Positions 26,978 through 36,239 of a DNA stretch of 64,000 nt are shown here, one piece after another; position 1 is the stretch's first letter; each line of letters opens with the position of its first letter. The stretch covers positions 18,113 to 82,112 of the forward strand of contig JAFGQZ010000023.1 of the NCBI GenBank assembly GCA_016935435.1, given 5' to 3'. The notes under the pieces are model-generated. The model did not search any database and was not told the DNA's origin. It worked only from the letters and a program-made list of their open reading frames with translations. Both the position numbers and the translations under genes were made by a program. This DNA comes from Bacteroidales bacterium (GTDB taxonomy: Bacteria > Bacteroidota > Bacteroidia > Bacteroidales > UBA10428).

Positions 26978-28099
26978 TCAGATAGCTTTTTTAAATAGAA
27001 CCATCTGGTTGTTTGTGTTTAAAGACAGCCATGTGAGGTATGCCTTGCCGTTAATTAGTTCTGCCTTAATCTGAAGAGGGTTTAAGTAAGCCTGTCCATC
27101 GCTGAAAACCAGTTTTTCGTAACCGTTAAAGGCTGCATATCTTTTACCGTCGGGCGAGAGCCAGATATTACATGCCGATGGCGAGGAGTCGCCAAAATTT
27201 TTCAGTAAAGTGCCGTTTACAAACAGTTTGTTGTCGTCGATAAAATACCAGTTGTTTTCGCCGGTTATATTAAATGCCGGGTTGTTCCCATCGCTGACAA
27301 ATTTGAATGGGCCCAGCTTTTTTCCATTGCTAGTGTAAAGGTAATAGTCGGGGTTGTTGCTGTTGCTGTTGTCACTAAAGCCATATTTCTGCTGAAGGTT
27401 TTTCGAAAATGCTTCCATTTGTTCGGGGGTCATCGAAGCAAAGTCGGCCGATTGCATTTCTTCGGCCATCTTCTGCATATTGGCAAGTTGTGTTTCGGTA
27501 TCAGACAAGGTTTTTGTTTCGGAGCCTTTAATTACGGCAATGGCAGTTGAGCCGTTAGGGCTGATAATTATCCTTTCGGGTTCGCCTTCGAGTGCAATTA
27601 TGGTTCCTTCGGGGGTTAAAAATAATGGTTCCCACTCTTCGTTGGTTCCCAATACAGCAATTTTCAAACCGTTTTCTGAAAAAACGATATTGTTTACATT
27701 TTCAAATTCGTTATAGGTTTTGCCGTTGTAAACAACCTTAATTTGTCCGTCGTTAGTAGTTTTTACAAATTTATCGTAGAGGTCGGGGTACCACTCGCGC
27801 ACTGCACAATCTGATGAGTTGCCTGTAGCATCGTCGCAATTGCCTGCAGCAATGTTCGAAGTGTTTTTAAAAGGGCCTTTACGTGTGCCGTTTTCGTAAA
27901 CATAAAACTGGCCGCCGGCCCTTGTAACCAAATGCAGGTTGCCATTGGCAAACGACATGGGTATGCACGACTCGTAATACATGGGTTCTTCGCCCTTTTG
28001 CAGGCTTACCAGCACTTTCTGTTCGGCCTGTTGGGCAAGGCTGTCCACTGCACTTATTAGTCCTGCTATGATTACTGGAACAAGAAATGATTTTTTCAC
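26978..28099 (-). CDS. Periplasmic protein, beta-propeller-like, unknown function
   Basis: 373 residues with a signal peptide (FLVPVIIAGLISAVDSLAQQ). I do not recognise a named family. The sequence repeats short units with a pattern such as YLYTSNGKKLGPFKFVSDG, WYFIDDNKLFVNGTLLKNF and WLSPDGKRYAAFNGYEKL, in which a value is restated with its display form; this suggests TolB/WD40-like blades. A helical insert around residues 205-240 (ETQLANMQKMAEEMQ) is rich in Gln, Met and Glu. The next gene upstream on the strand is convergent in order but separated by 110 bases and encodes a lipoprotein. Function is not inferable. Confidence 0.6.
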   Translation of the reverse strand: MKKSFLVPVIIAGLISAVDSLAQQAEQKVLVSLQKGEEPMYYESCIPMSFANGNLHLVTRAGGQFYVYENGTRKGPFKNTSNIAAGNCDDATGNSSDCAVREWYPDLYDKFVKTTNDGQIKVVYNGKTYNEFENVNNIVFSENGLKIAVLGTNEEWEPLFLTPEGTIIALEGEPERIIISPNGSTAIAVIKGSETKTLSDTETQLANMQKMAEEMQSADFASMTPEQMEAFSKNLQQKYGFSDNSNSNNPDYYLYTSNGKKLGPFKFVSDGNNPAFNITGENNWYFIDDNKLFVNGTLLKNFGDSSPSACNIWLSPDGKRYAAFNGYEKLVFSDGQAYLNPLQIKAELINGKAYLTWLSLNTNNQMVLFKKAI

Positions 28100-28153
28100 T
28101 TGATTAAATTTTTGTTATACATTTTGTTTGTTACGCCATAGTAGTTCGAAAAA

Positions 28154-28795
28154 TTATACTTCTGTAAAAGTTATAGTTTCTGGTATATCGAAAACAGCTG
28201 CGTCAACCGGGCATTCTTCAATTGAGGCGGCCTCGATTACCATTTCGCCATTGCCCATTTTGGTAATGGTTTTAACCATAATATTGTTCCAAACCCATGT
28301 AGTCATGGGAGAACTGCCGAATTCGGCCGAAAATTTCCGGCAGTTTTTGCCTGCAATGGTTTCGGTTCCTAAGTCCTTTACCTTATAACGCTCCATGAGC
28401 TTTACATCCATTTTGGAATAATTCATGTCGTTGGTGTACCAGGCCGATTTGGTACCAGTTGTTTCCCCTTCTTTAAACGAATACTGGTAACCATCGCGCC
28501 GTATCTGGCAGTCTTTTGATTTTACGCCCATCATTTCGAGTTCGGTGGTAAAAGTTTCCAGTGCGCCATAATTGTCGAAATATAGGGTTTGTATAACCCC
28601 CATGGGGCCATTATATACAACTTTTCCCGACTTAATTTCGTAGCGTTTTTTTTCTGCCGGGGCACTTTCGCCGGCTGTTGTTGCCGATGCAGTCTGTTCA
28701 CTATCAGGTAAGGTTTCTGCGGCTTTTTCGCTTTTGCCCTTACAAGAAGCAATTGTAAAAAGAATTACAAATAAAAAATAGTAGATGGTTTTCAT
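28154..28795 (-). CDS. Putative lipoprotein, unknown function
   Basis: 213 residues from the ATG at 28795 (MKTIYYFLFVILFTIASCKGK); an in-frame ATG 24 bases upstream would put eight residues before the signal and is less likely. The lipobox Cys is near residue 17. A low-complexity Ala/Glu/Thr/Ser linker (residues about 20-50) precedes a globular beta-rich domain ending WNNIMVKTITKMGNGEMVIE and PVDAAVFDIPETI. The pattern resembles DUF4412-type periplasmic proteins, but I am not sure. It may form an operon with the beta-propeller-like protein 54 bases downstream. Confidence 0.6.
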   Translation of the reverse strand: MKTIYYFLFVILFTIASCKGKSEKAAETLPDSEQTASATTAGESAPAEKKRYEIKSGKVVYNGPMGVIQTLYFDNYGALETFTTELEMMGVKSKDCQIRRDGYQYSFKEGETTGTKSAWYTNDMNYSKMDVKLMERYKVKDLGTETIAGKNCRKFSAEFGSSPMTTWVWNNIMVKTITKMGNGEMVIEAASIEECPVDAAVFDIPETITFTEV

Positions 28796-28911
28796 GTGTT
28801 TAAGGTTTTTATATAACATTGTTCTTGTTTGATATTAAGTAGTTGTTTTGCTGGACCTATATTAATGCATGTAAAACTAATAGGTCGATATTCTTCTGCT
28901 ATTTTTTTTGC

Positions 28912-29526
28912 CTAAAAACCCGGGATTCCCACAGCAGCTGGATTTATTTCTGCCCCGGCAAGCAGAATTTTCCCCAGGATAAACGAAAGTATTACCGATA
29001 CAACTATTATAACCAGCAGGCTTAAAATAAAATATACAGCTACTTTATCGTCGGGGGTTTGCATCATGGGTTTCAACCCAAGAAACAACAGATAAAGCCC
29101 GTACAAACTGCCCAGAACGGCCAATATACCTAAACCGGGTATTAAGTAAAATATTCCTGCCACAAAAGCAGCTGTGTACGAAAATACTACTAATTGCATA
29201 GCACGGGTAAAATTTTTCTGCGATGCAAAATTTGTTGCCAGGATATCGATGATAAAGGCAGACAGAAACACACCGGCAATATTTGAAATGTACGACACCA
29301 CAGCTTGTTTTAAGCCCCAGCTTATTGACCCGGCCACATGGCCATAAAAAGGAATGTTATGCCCAATAAGGCCATATCTGATGAATTGTGCAGCAGCAGG
29401 TATTATTGCCATTATTAACAAATAGTTTGTAACCAGTTGGCTTACCGATGTGGTTTCCCTACTAATTAGGACCCATTCTTCCCTGGGCTTGAAAAGAATG
29501 TTTTTTGCTCGATCGATTAGGTTCAT
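28912..29526 (-). CDS. Yip1-family membrane protein
   Basis: 204 residues. The cytoplasmic start NLIDRAKNILFKPREEWVLI is the typical entry to this bacterial Yip1 domain. Five hydrophobic helices follow (LLIMAIIPAAAQFI, AVVSYISNIAGVFLSAFII, LVVFSYTAAFVAGIFYLI, LAVLGSLYGLYLLFLGL, VYFILSLLVIIVVSVILSF). Members are common in bacteria, and their function is poorly known. There is no signal peptide. Neighbours are envelope proteins on the same strand with gaps of more than 100 bases, so the gene is probably transcribed on its own. Confidence 0.8.
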   Translation of the reverse strand: MNLIDRAKNILFKPREEWVLISRETTSVSQLVTNYLLIMAIIPAAAQFIRYGLIGHNIPFYGHVAGSISWGLKQAVVSYISNIAGVFLSAFIIDILATNFASQKNFTRAMQLVVFSYTAAFVAGIFYLIPGLGILAVLGSLYGLYLLFLGLKPMMQTPDDKVAVYFILSLLVIIVVSVILSFILGKILLAGAEINPAAVGIPGF

Positions 29527-29705
29527 AATTTTATTTTTTAGATTATTATTTAAACTGTTGAATTAACTTCGTTGAGCCCTTCAGGGTTCATAAATTTCTT
29601 TTATTAATCTGGGTTTAAGTTTACAGCAGGGTAATTTTACTATATTCAAATTTAACAAATGTGGCACAGCCGGGTATCCCCTTTTTCAGGGAATTTTTTG
29701 AAAGG

Positions 29706-29745
29706 CAAAAAAAAAGACTGTTCCCAATTTTTTAGGAACAGCCTT
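29706..29745 (-). terminator. Rho-independent terminator of the beta-barrel gene
   Basis: GACTGTTCC (29716-29724) and GGAACAGCC (29735-29743) form a stem with one G-T pair; on the minus strand it is followed by a run of nine T's. It ends the transcript of the 29770-30345 gene. Confidence 0.85.
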
Positions 29746-29769
29746 TCAAATATGCTTTTTAATTTATGC

Positions 29770-30345
29770 TTACAATTTAACCGATAAGCCTAATGTAAGG
29801 TAAGAAATGCCATAGCCAATTTCGGCCATACCGGCAAATTTATCGTTAAAATAATAACGGGCACCAGCAAACCACGAAAAGAAAGGGCCGCTACCGGCAG
29901 CATTGCTGCCAACATAACCCGTTCCTAAGGTGCCAAACTCAGTTTCTGTTTGAATTCGTGCACCCAGGGCCAGGCCTGTATAAGTATCCAGTTTGTCAAC
30001 CAGCGGATAATGAAAGCTTCCCCTTGCACCAAGAATAAAGTTTGTATATTTCCAGCCATAGTTGTCGTAGCCCGGATATGTATATTCCCATTTATAGGCG
30101 CTGTAACCAATAATGCCCCCGATGCCTATTACCCCTTTGTCGAGTACACCGTCCATAAAACCCATTTCACCAGAAACCGATATGGGCGGGAAAGTGGTTG
30201 ACCAATATGTTCCGCCATAGCCAATGGCCCCAAGCCCTATACCCAGGTTAACAACCTTATCGCCTTTGTTAAAGGTACTTTCCTGCGAAAAAGCCATTGA
30301 AATTGCAATGAATGAAAGAATAAGAAACAATGCGGTTTTTTTCAT
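29770..30345 (-). CDS. Outer membrane beta-barrel protein
   Basis: 191 residues with a signal peptide (MKKTALFLILSFIAISMAFSQ). The mature part consists of alternating amphipathic strands (VVNLGIGLGAIGYG, WKYTNFILGARGSFHYP, TYTGLALGARIQTE, FFSWFAGARYYFNDKFAGMAEIGYG) and ends in a strand closing with SYLTLGLSVKL, as expected for a small eight-stranded OmpX/OmpW-like barrel. No specific function can be given. It has its own terminator, and the OmpA-like gene lies about 200 bases upstream on the same strand. Confidence 0.78.
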   Translation of the reverse strand: MKKTALFLILSFIAISMAFSQESTFNKGDKVVNLGIGLGAIGYGGTYWSTTFPPISVSGEMGFMDGVLDKGVIGIGGIIGYSAYKWEYTYPGYDNYGWKYTNFILGARGSFHYPLVDKLDTYTGLALGARIQTETEFGTLGTGYVGSNAAGSGPFFSWFAGARYYFNDKFAGMAEIGYGISYLTLGLSVKL

Positions 30346-30553
30346 AATTCAGATGTTTTAATTTAAAAGGAACAAAAATTTGAATAATGTTTTATAATTC
30401 ATATAACAAATTGTGCTATTAAACCTGGCACTGTAAAGTTACAGTTTTTATGCCTTGTTGCCCCCGAAACAGCCCCAAATTATTAACAGGGGCAAGCTTA
30501 TGCCGAACAATTAATTTTAGGGTTGTTAAGCGCACAATGGCTTTAATGTGCAC

Positions 30554-31852
30554 CTAAAGTTTAATGAATTCCACCCTGCGGTTTTTAGCTTTGTTTTCCG
30601 GGGTATCGTTACCTGCAACAGGCTGAGTTTCCCCGGCCCCATCGGTTTCGATACGGCCACTGTCGATGCCAAAGGTTTTTGCCAGCTCGTTTTTAACCGA
30701 GGCGGCACGGCGTTTCGAAAGGTCGAGGTTTTTTGCGGCATCGCCGTCGCCATCGGTATGGCCAACAATTTTTATTTTTACATCGGGGTTTTCTTTAAGC
30801 ACTTTGGCAATTTCGTTTAGCGATCCGTACGATTCGGGCTTAACAACATCTTTGTTTACATCGAAATAAATGCCATAGCTTACCAGTTTGCCCTCGGTAA
30901 GCAGTTTGCTGCGAGTATCTGGCGCTGCCGATGTAAACCTGATGTTTGTTATATACGGAAAGCCGCTTTGGCCCCATAACGAAAATCTCAGCCGGTTATA
31001 TTTTACCTGACTGTACAATACAGTAGGCAGGTCAACAACTTTTTGTCCTTTATGGTATATACGCAGCCTGCGTTTCTGCACCCATATTATAACATGGTTT
31101 AGTTTGTTTACATCAAGTGGGGCTAGCGTTGAATTGCCATCAATGCCATCGGCTTCTTCGGCATAGCTTTGCACGCCCCAATTCTCGTCGGAACATGTAA
31201 TATGCACACCGCCAGTGCCTGGGTATAGCCGGTCGTTTAAGAAATCACCATCATCGTTGTAAAGTGTAAGATAAAAGCTGCTATGGTTATAACTATCTTC
31301 TTTTGGGGCCGCAACAACATCGAATTCAAGAATAAAATTGTCTGGCAGCGAGAAGTCCTTCATCAGGTTATACACATTGTCTTCCGAGTTTAGGTAAAAC
31401 CAGTTTCCGGGGTAGTTGTTAAGTGTGCGCACCTCGCCCGAACCATTGGTAGTCCAGAGTGCCGGAAAATCGCCTATGGCATCCTGCGAAAAATCTTCAA
31501 AGATTATCAGCTGGTCGCCTGGCACAAAATCGTATTTGGTATATGACTCAAGCTTTGCAGTTTCCTGTTTTTTAGCCGATTTCTGGTCGGTGCTTTTATT
31601 TTCTTCAGCATCATTGTTATCCTCGTCCTCCGTGTTTTCTTCTTCATTGTCTTTATCCTTATTCTTGCCCTTAAAGGCACCTACAACGCCTTCTTCTATT
31701 TTATCGAGGCCTTTGTCAATGCCTTGATCGGTGCGCTGGTCGGCCCTGTCGATGGTTTTGCTCCTGATTTTTTCTTTAACATCGATAATTTGTGCGGGCA
31801 GGCTTAGGCCTAAACACAATAGTAACAAAACGAGTAATGCTTTTGCTTTCAT
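30554..31852 (-). CDS. OmpA-family outer membrane protein with N-terminal lectin-like domain
   Basis: 432 residues with a signal peptide (LVLLLLCLGLSLPAQ). A highly charged acidic/Lys linker occupies about residues 50-100 (DKDNEEENTEDEDNNDAEE). A concanavalin/DUF1080-like beta-sandwich follows (about 110-300; LIIFEDFSQDAIGDFPALW, FILEFDVVAAPKED, HVIIWVQKRRLRIYHKGQKV). The C-terminal OmpA domain (about 320-432) has the peptidoglycan-binding pattern GHTDGDGDAAKNLDLSKRRA and NRRVEFIKL. There is no transmembrane barrel, so it is probably periplasmic or anchored by a partner. A divergent promoter region separates it from the truncated kinase gene at 32039. Confidence 0.87.
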   Translation of the reverse strand: MKAKALLVLLLLCLGLSLPAQIIDVKEKIRSKTIDRADQRTDQGIDKGLDKIEEGVVGAFKGKNKDKDNEEENTEDEDNNDAEENKSTDQKSAKKQETAKLESYTKYDFVPGDQLIIFEDFSQDAIGDFPALWTTNGSGEVRTLNNYPGNWFYLNSEDNVYNLMKDFSLPDNFILEFDVVAAPKEDSYNHSSFYLTLYNDDGDFLNDRLYPGTGGVHITCSDENWGVQSYAEEADGIDGNSTLAPLDVNKLNHVIIWVQKRRLRIYHKGQKVVDLPTVLYSQVKYNRLRFSLWGQSGFPYITNIRFTSAAPDTRSKLLTEGKLVSYGIYFDVNKDVVKPESYGSLNEIAKVLKENPDVKIKIVGHTDGDGDAAKNLDLSKRRAASVKNELAKTFGIDSGRIETDGAGETQPVAGNDTPENKAKNRRVEFIKL

Positions 31853-31950
31853 TTTTGCAGAGTTTTAATTTTTTTGGTCATGTAAAATTATTAGAATTTC
31901 ATTCACATTATATCCCCTTTTTCAAGGATTTATTTTCACACATTCTGCCT

Positions 31951-31958
31951 TAACTTTG
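31951..31958 (+). promoter_or_regulatory. Bacteroidota-type -7 box upstream of the kinase genes
   Basis: TAACTTTG fits TAnnTTTG exactly. A weak -33 TTTA lies at 31929-31932 with an 18-base spacer. It is 80 bases before the start of the truncated kinase gene and may drive the two kinase genes and the regulator. Confidence 0.5.
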
Positions 31959-32038
31959 AATTCAACCTCCCCTATTCATAATTCTACCAATAATCGGGGC
32001 TAAAGCAGGTTAAGAATTTACTAAAAAATGCGACAAAA

Positions 32039-32557
32039 ATGAACCGGAACTATATAATTGCAGAAAACGACAGAAATGGTTTTAACAATGCCATGGAATT
32101 ACTGGACAGGTCGGTTGGGGAACTTCAGAAGGTTACACAGAACATTGTGCCGGAGGTATTAATAAATAACGGCCTTAAAGATGCACTTGCCGTTTTTTGT
32201 GAGGCCATCGACAATACGCATGGCATAAGCGTGGAATTTAAACTAAGCGGGGAAAACCGCAGAATCGACAATAACACTGAAATAGCCCTGTACCGCGCTG
32301 CTTTTGAATTGGTTTATAATGCCGTAAAACACTCAGGGGCCACGGAAATAAAGCTTGGCCTGGCATTTACCGATGATGAAGTGTGTTTGTCGGCAGAAGA
32401 CAACGGCAGGGGATTTGACCTAAACAGTTTATATACATTTAATGAATCAGGGCTTAATAGCCTAAAAAAAATGGTAAATTCGCTAAACGGAATTTTTGAT
32501 ATAAGCAGCAGCAGGGGCAAGGGGTCAAAAGTTATTGTGGAATTTCTTGTTAATTAG
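32039..32557 (+). CDS. N-terminally truncated histidine kinase (ATPase domain and half DHp)
   Basis: 172 residues. The whole protein aligns with the last part of the kinase encoded at 32664: NAMELLDRSVGELQKVTQNIVPEVL corresponds to NAIESLDASVKEMRRVAHNLMPEVL. It begins after the phosphoacceptor helix, so the HDGLGG box with the catalytic His is absent. The N box (ELVYNAVKHSG) and the DNGRGFD box are intact; the GxGL box reads ESGL. The upstream 45 codons are open but have no ATG and no kinase sequence. It could be a decayed paralogue or a His-less ATPase partner of the full kinase. A gap of 106 bases separates the two. Confidence 0.75.
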   Translation: MNRNYIIAENDRNGFNNAMELLDRSVGELQKVTQNIVPEVLINNGLKDALAVFCEAIDNTHGISVEFKLSGENRRIDNNTEIALYRAAFELVYNAVKHSGATEIKLGLAFTDDEVCLSAEDNGRGFDLNSLYTFNESGLNSLKKMVNSLNGIFDISSSRGKGSKVIVEFLVN

Positions 32558-32663
32558 TTTTTACAATTTGCGATTTTCTTTTCATGTTTTACCAAATTGC
32601 ACGAAAAACTGTATATTGGCGCCGGTTCTTGTGAACACTAAAACCTTTGAAACCCCTTGAAAA

Positions 32664-34634
32664 ATGCTTGTTTTTAAAATTTGGAGCATAGCTTGTGTTT
32701 TTTTTCTTGTTTTGGCACAACCTATATATGGGCAGAATGTACAGCTTGATTCTCTTCAACTGGCATTGCAGCAACAAACAGAAAAACCTGAAAGAATTGA
32801 GTTGCTCAGGAAAATTTGTTCCAGGCTGGCCAAATCCGACACAGCAATATGTTATAGTTATCTTGACTCCCTTAAGATGCTGGCAACCGTCAAAACCGAT
32901 TTGTTTATTTCTGCCAGGGCGCTGCACGCAACAGGGGTTGTATATTCCGATCTGAACAAATACCATTTAGCACTTGAGGCTTTTAATTCAGCTATTGATA
33001 TACTTAAAACCAGCAATGAAAATAGTTATCGGCTAGCTTATGCATCAGTAATTGCCGATTTGTCGTTGGTTTATATACACCTCGGCGACTTTGACCATGC
33101 ACTTGTGCTTTTGTACGAAGCTGAAAGTATTTTATATATGTCCAACGATTATGTAAGCCTGAAAAAAGTATATAGCCGAATTGGTGACTGTTTCATGCAG
33201 CTTGGCCAGGAGGAAAAGTCTTTTACCTATGCGCGCAAAACCTTATGCCTTGCTGATAAAATAAACCATCCGGAATCGGAGGCCGGCTGCTATGTCGATT
33301 ACGCCAACAGCCTGGTTTACCAATCGAATTTCGATAGTGCGGCATATTATTATTCAAAAGCATTATCGGTAGCCCAAACAATATATTCACCTTCGCTGAT
33401 GGGGATTATTTACTATAACATAGCCTTTATGAACAGCAAGAAAGAGAATTACCCCGAAGCCATAAGAAATTACCGGAAATCATATACCGAAGCTTGTATT
33501 TCAAAAATACTTTTTGACCAGGGTGATGTACTGTATAAAATCGGGCTCAATTTATACTATTCCGAAAGGTTTAAGGAAGCCATTAGTGTGCTTGACTCAG
33601 CACTGCATATTGCCGACAGCCTGAAATCGGCCATTTTAAAACGAAACATCTACGATGTATTAACCTTTCTGGAATATGAAAGGGGCAATTTCAAGGAAGC
33701 ATGGAACTACCAAAGCAAGTATATCGATGAGGCCAACAAAGTATATACCGATAATACCCGAATGCAGATTAATATTTTACAGGTAAAATACGAAACACGT
33801 AAAAAAGAAGCAGAATTGCTTAGGCTTGGGCAATTGCAGGCTAAGCAGAAAGGACTAATAAAATTATTGGTTGTTGTGTTTGTTTTGCTGGTATTAGTAG
33901 GTTCGTTGACAATAAAAATAATCAGGGGCAAAAAAGTGTTTGCCGAGCAAAAACTGTCGCTGGAAAAGGAAAAAGTGCTGAAGCTTGAAAAAGAGAAGCA
34001 ATTAGTGGCCACACAGGCTGTTCTTACAGGAGAGGAATTAGAGCGCAGGCGCTTGGCACGCGACCTTCACGACGGATTGGGGGGTATGCTGTCGGGCATA
34101 AAGCTTAAGCTATCGAATATGAAGGGCGATTTTGTTATGGATTCCGATACCCGCAAGAATTTCGAAAACGCCATAGAAAGCCTCGATGCTTCGGTGAAAG
34201 AAATGCGGCGTGTAGCGCACAACTTAATGCCCGAAGTATTGGTGAAATTTGGCATAAACGAAGCCCTAAGTGACTTTTGCACAAGTATAAATGAAGCTGG
34301 CAATATAAAAACAGAATACCGTTTTTATGGCACTGCCAAAAGAATCGATCAAAACTATGAGGTAAACATATACAGAATTGCCCAGGAATTAGTTAATAAT
34401 GCACTGAAACATGCCCGGGCAAGTTATATTCTTGTACAATTTGTTCAGGAGAATATGCGCCTTAGTTTGGCAGTTGAGGATAACGGAAAAGGATTTGATC
34501 CGAAAAATATCGATTTAAGTAAAGGCATTGGTTTAAACAATATCATATCGCGTGTTAAAGCCCTTAATGGTAATATTGATATTAATTCAGCACCCGAAAC
34601 TGGAACAGGAATCGAAGTGGAGTTTATCTTATGA
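32664..34634 (+). CDS. TPR-containing sensor histidine kinase (HisKA_3 type)
   Basis: 656 residues. A signal peptide (IWSIACVFFLVLAQPIYGQ) is followed by several TPRs in the periplasm (about residues 30-370; for example YHLALEAFNSAIDIL, YPEAIRNYRKSY). One membrane helix (about 398-420, LLVVVFVLLVLVGSL) leads to a coiled coil and the HisKA_3 domain, with phosphoacceptor His about residue 469 in ARDLHDGLGG. The ATPase domain has NNALKHA, DNGKGFD and GIGL. NarL-type kinases of this shape sense envelope or metabolic signals through the TPRs. The response regulator at 34694 is 59 bases downstream and is its obvious partner. Confidence 0.92.
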   Translation: MLVFKIWSIACVFFLVLAQPIYGQNVQLDSLQLALQQQTEKPERIELLRKICSRLAKSDTAICYSYLDSLKMLATVKTDLFISARALHATGVVYSDLNKYHLALEAFNSAIDILKTSNENSYRLAYASVIADLSLVYIHLGDFDHALVLLYEAESILYMSNDYVSLKKVYSRIGDCFMQLGQEEKSFTYARKTLCLADKINHPESEAGCYVDYANSLVYQSNFDSAAYYYSKALSVAQTIYSPSLMGIIYYNIAFMNSKKENYPEAIRNYRKSYTEACISKILFDQGDVLYKIGLNLYYSERFKEAISVLDSALHIADSLKSAILKRNIYDVLTFLEYERGNFKEAWNYQSKYIDEANKVYTDNTRMQINILQVKYETRKKEAELLRLGQLQAKQKGLIKLLVVVFVLLVLVGSLTIKIIRGKKVFAEQKLSLEKEKVLKLEKEKQLVATQAVLTGEELERRRLARDLHDGLGGMLSGIKLKLSNMKGDFVMDSDTRKNFENAIESLDASVKEMRRVAHNLMPEVLVKFGINEALSDFCTSINEAGNIKTEYRFYGTAKRIDQNYEVNIYRIAQELVNNALKHARASYILVQFVQENMRLSLAVEDNGKGFDPKNIDLSKGIGLNNIISRVKALNGNIDINSAPETGTGIEVEFIL

Positions 34635-34693
34635 ACAATAGGATCAACGAGCATTTTTTTTAGTACTTTTAGGCAAACCATTTTCCAACGCTC

Positions 34694-35308
34694 ATGAGCG
34701 AAATCCTCATTGTCGAAGATCACCCGGTGGTTGCCGAAGGTTTACAAAAATTACTTGCCGACAATAAAATTTGTACAACCTGCCCTGTTGCCGTATCCGG
34801 TAAGGAGTGTTTAAATATGCTGAATAACTATGTCCCCGAAATTATATTTCTCGACATTAACCTTCCTGATGTGAGCGGAATTGACTTGTGCGAAACTATT
34901 TTAAAAGAGCACAAAAGCATAAAAATTATTGCCCTGAGTTCGTTTGGCTCACGCAGTTTTATAGAGAAAATTATTGATAACGGGGCCAGCGGTTACCTGG
35001 TGAAAAACTCCGATTCCGAAGATATACTTGCTGCTATTGACACGGTAAAAAAAGGCGAAATTTATTATTGCCCCACATCAAGAAACATTCTAAAAAACAA
35101 ATCTAACGATGGCGTACCAATATTAACCCGCCGCGAACTGGAAGTGCTGAAACTTATTTCCGACGGGCTTACAAACAACGAAATTGCAGAAAAAATATTT
35201 ATCAGTCCGCTTACAGTTGACAGCCACCGGAAAAACCTGCTTACCAAGTTTGGCGCAAGAAATACGGCTTTGCTTGTAAAAACGGCAATGCAGCAAGGGC
35301 TAATATAA
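34694..35308 (+). CDS. NarL/LuxR-family response regulator
   Basis: 204 residues. The receiver domain has the acidic pair in IVEDHPVVAEG, the phosphorylation Asp at about residue 54 in FLDINLPDVSG, and the conserved Lys in YLVKNSDS. The C-terminal LuxR-type helix-turn-helix is complete (LTRRELEVLKLISDGLTNNEIAEKIFISPLTVDSHRKNL, residues about 141-190, shown in overlapping pieces by the motif). It regulates transcription when phosphorylated by the kinase encoded upstream. The ABC exporter genes begin 235 bases downstream on the same strand and could be its target, but no operator is evident. Confidence 0.95.
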   Translation: MSEILIVEDHPVVAEGLQKLLADNKICTTCPVAVSGKECLNMLNNYVPEIIFLDINLPDVSGIDLCETILKEHKSIKIIALSSFGSRSFIEKIIDNGASGYLVKNSDSEDILAAIDTVKKGEIYYCPTSRNILKNKSNDGVPILTRRELEVLKLISDGLTNNEIAEKIFISPLTVDSHRKNLLTKFGARNTALLVKTAMQQGLI

Positions 35309-35543
35309 TTTTACAAAAAAAAGGTGGCATCCCTTTCAAACCTATAAAAGGCATTTTTCTTTAATTACTGTTGGTAAGTGCAGCCGCACAATTGTCCATT
35401 TTCGAACACTACTTGTTCATTTACGGGAAATACCTCCTTCGTAAACTACTTTGGTTGCATCAAAAATCCACAGATAATCAACAACATAAAAAATTATGGC
35501 ACGTTAGTTGTAAAAATACGGCACATACAAAAAATAACCTAAA

Positions 35544-36239
35544 ATGGTTGAAATTAAAAACCTTCACAAATCATACGATACAGGGGCAAACAGCCTTCAC
35601 GTGCTAAAAGGAATTGATTTGCAGATAGGACAGGGCGAAATAGTTTCGATAATGGGCTCATCGGGCTCGGGCAAGTCAACATTGCTTAATGTTATTGGCA
35701 TACTCGATAGTTACGACAAGGGCGATTATTTGTTAAACGGAACACTTATGCGCAATTTAAGCGAAAAGCAGGCAGCATGGTACCGAAACCAGATGATAGG
35801 CTTTGTATTCCAGTCGTTTAACCTTATTAGTTTTAAAAACGCGATGGAAAACGTGGCCCTTCCGCTTTATTACCAAAAAGTAAGCCGCAGGAAGCGGAAC
35901 AATATCGCCATGGAATACCTCGACAAAATGGGCTTGTTGCCCTGGGCCACCCACATGCCAAACGAACTGTCGGGCGGCCAAAAGCAAAGGGTGGCAATAG
36001 CCCGGGCCTTAATAGCAAACCCAAAAATAATTCTCGCCGATGAGCCCACAGGGGCCCTCGATACCCAAACATCTTACGAGGTAATGGATTTGTTCCAGGA
36101 AATAAACTCAGCCGGCATAACGGTAATTATAGTTACCCACGAGAAAGACATATCGGAACGCACAAAACGTGTTATACACCTGAAAGACGGGATAATAGAC
36201 AGGGAGTACAAACCACAAATAAATTTGCAATATGCTTGA
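35544..36239 (+). CDS. ABC transporter ATP-binding protein, MacB/LolD type
   Basis: 231 residues. Walker A is GSSGSGKST, the signature is [12 protein letters not shown], Walker B is [12 protein letters not shown], and the switch His is in IVTHEKDI. The domain belongs to the family that powers mechanotransmission ABC systems (MacB, LolCDE, FtsE). It overlaps the first permease gene by eight bases, and two permeases and a periplasmic adaptor follow. In this system ATP hydrolysis drives extrusion of peptides, antibiotics or lipoproteins rather than import. The substrate is unknown. Confidence 0.93.
   Translation: MVEIKNLHKSYDTGANSLHVLKGIDLQIGQGEIVSIMGSSGSGKSTLLNVIGILDSYDKGDYLLNGTLMRNLSEKQAAWYRNQMIGFVFQSFNLISFKNAMENVALPLYYQKVSRRKRNNIAMEYLDKMGLLPWATHMPNELSGGQKQRVAIARALIANPKIILADEPTGALDTQTSYEVMDLFQEINSAGITVIIVTHEKDISERTKRVIHLKDGIIDREYKPQINLQYA

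Noticed and set aside
31853..32038. A missing N-terminal half of the truncated kinase, recoverable by frameshift
   Set aside because: I read the 186 bases in three frames and found no HDGLGG-like sequence, so the gene is truncated rather than frameshifted.
32314..32520. A Ser/Leu-rich minus-strand frame inside the truncated kinase gene
   Set aside because: It is the antisense of the ATPase domain, with no signal or homology.
35371..35607. A 78-codon frame overlapping the start of the ABC ATPase gene
   Set aside because: It runs into the ATPase gene in another frame and has low-complexity, non-family sequence; the ATPase is certain.
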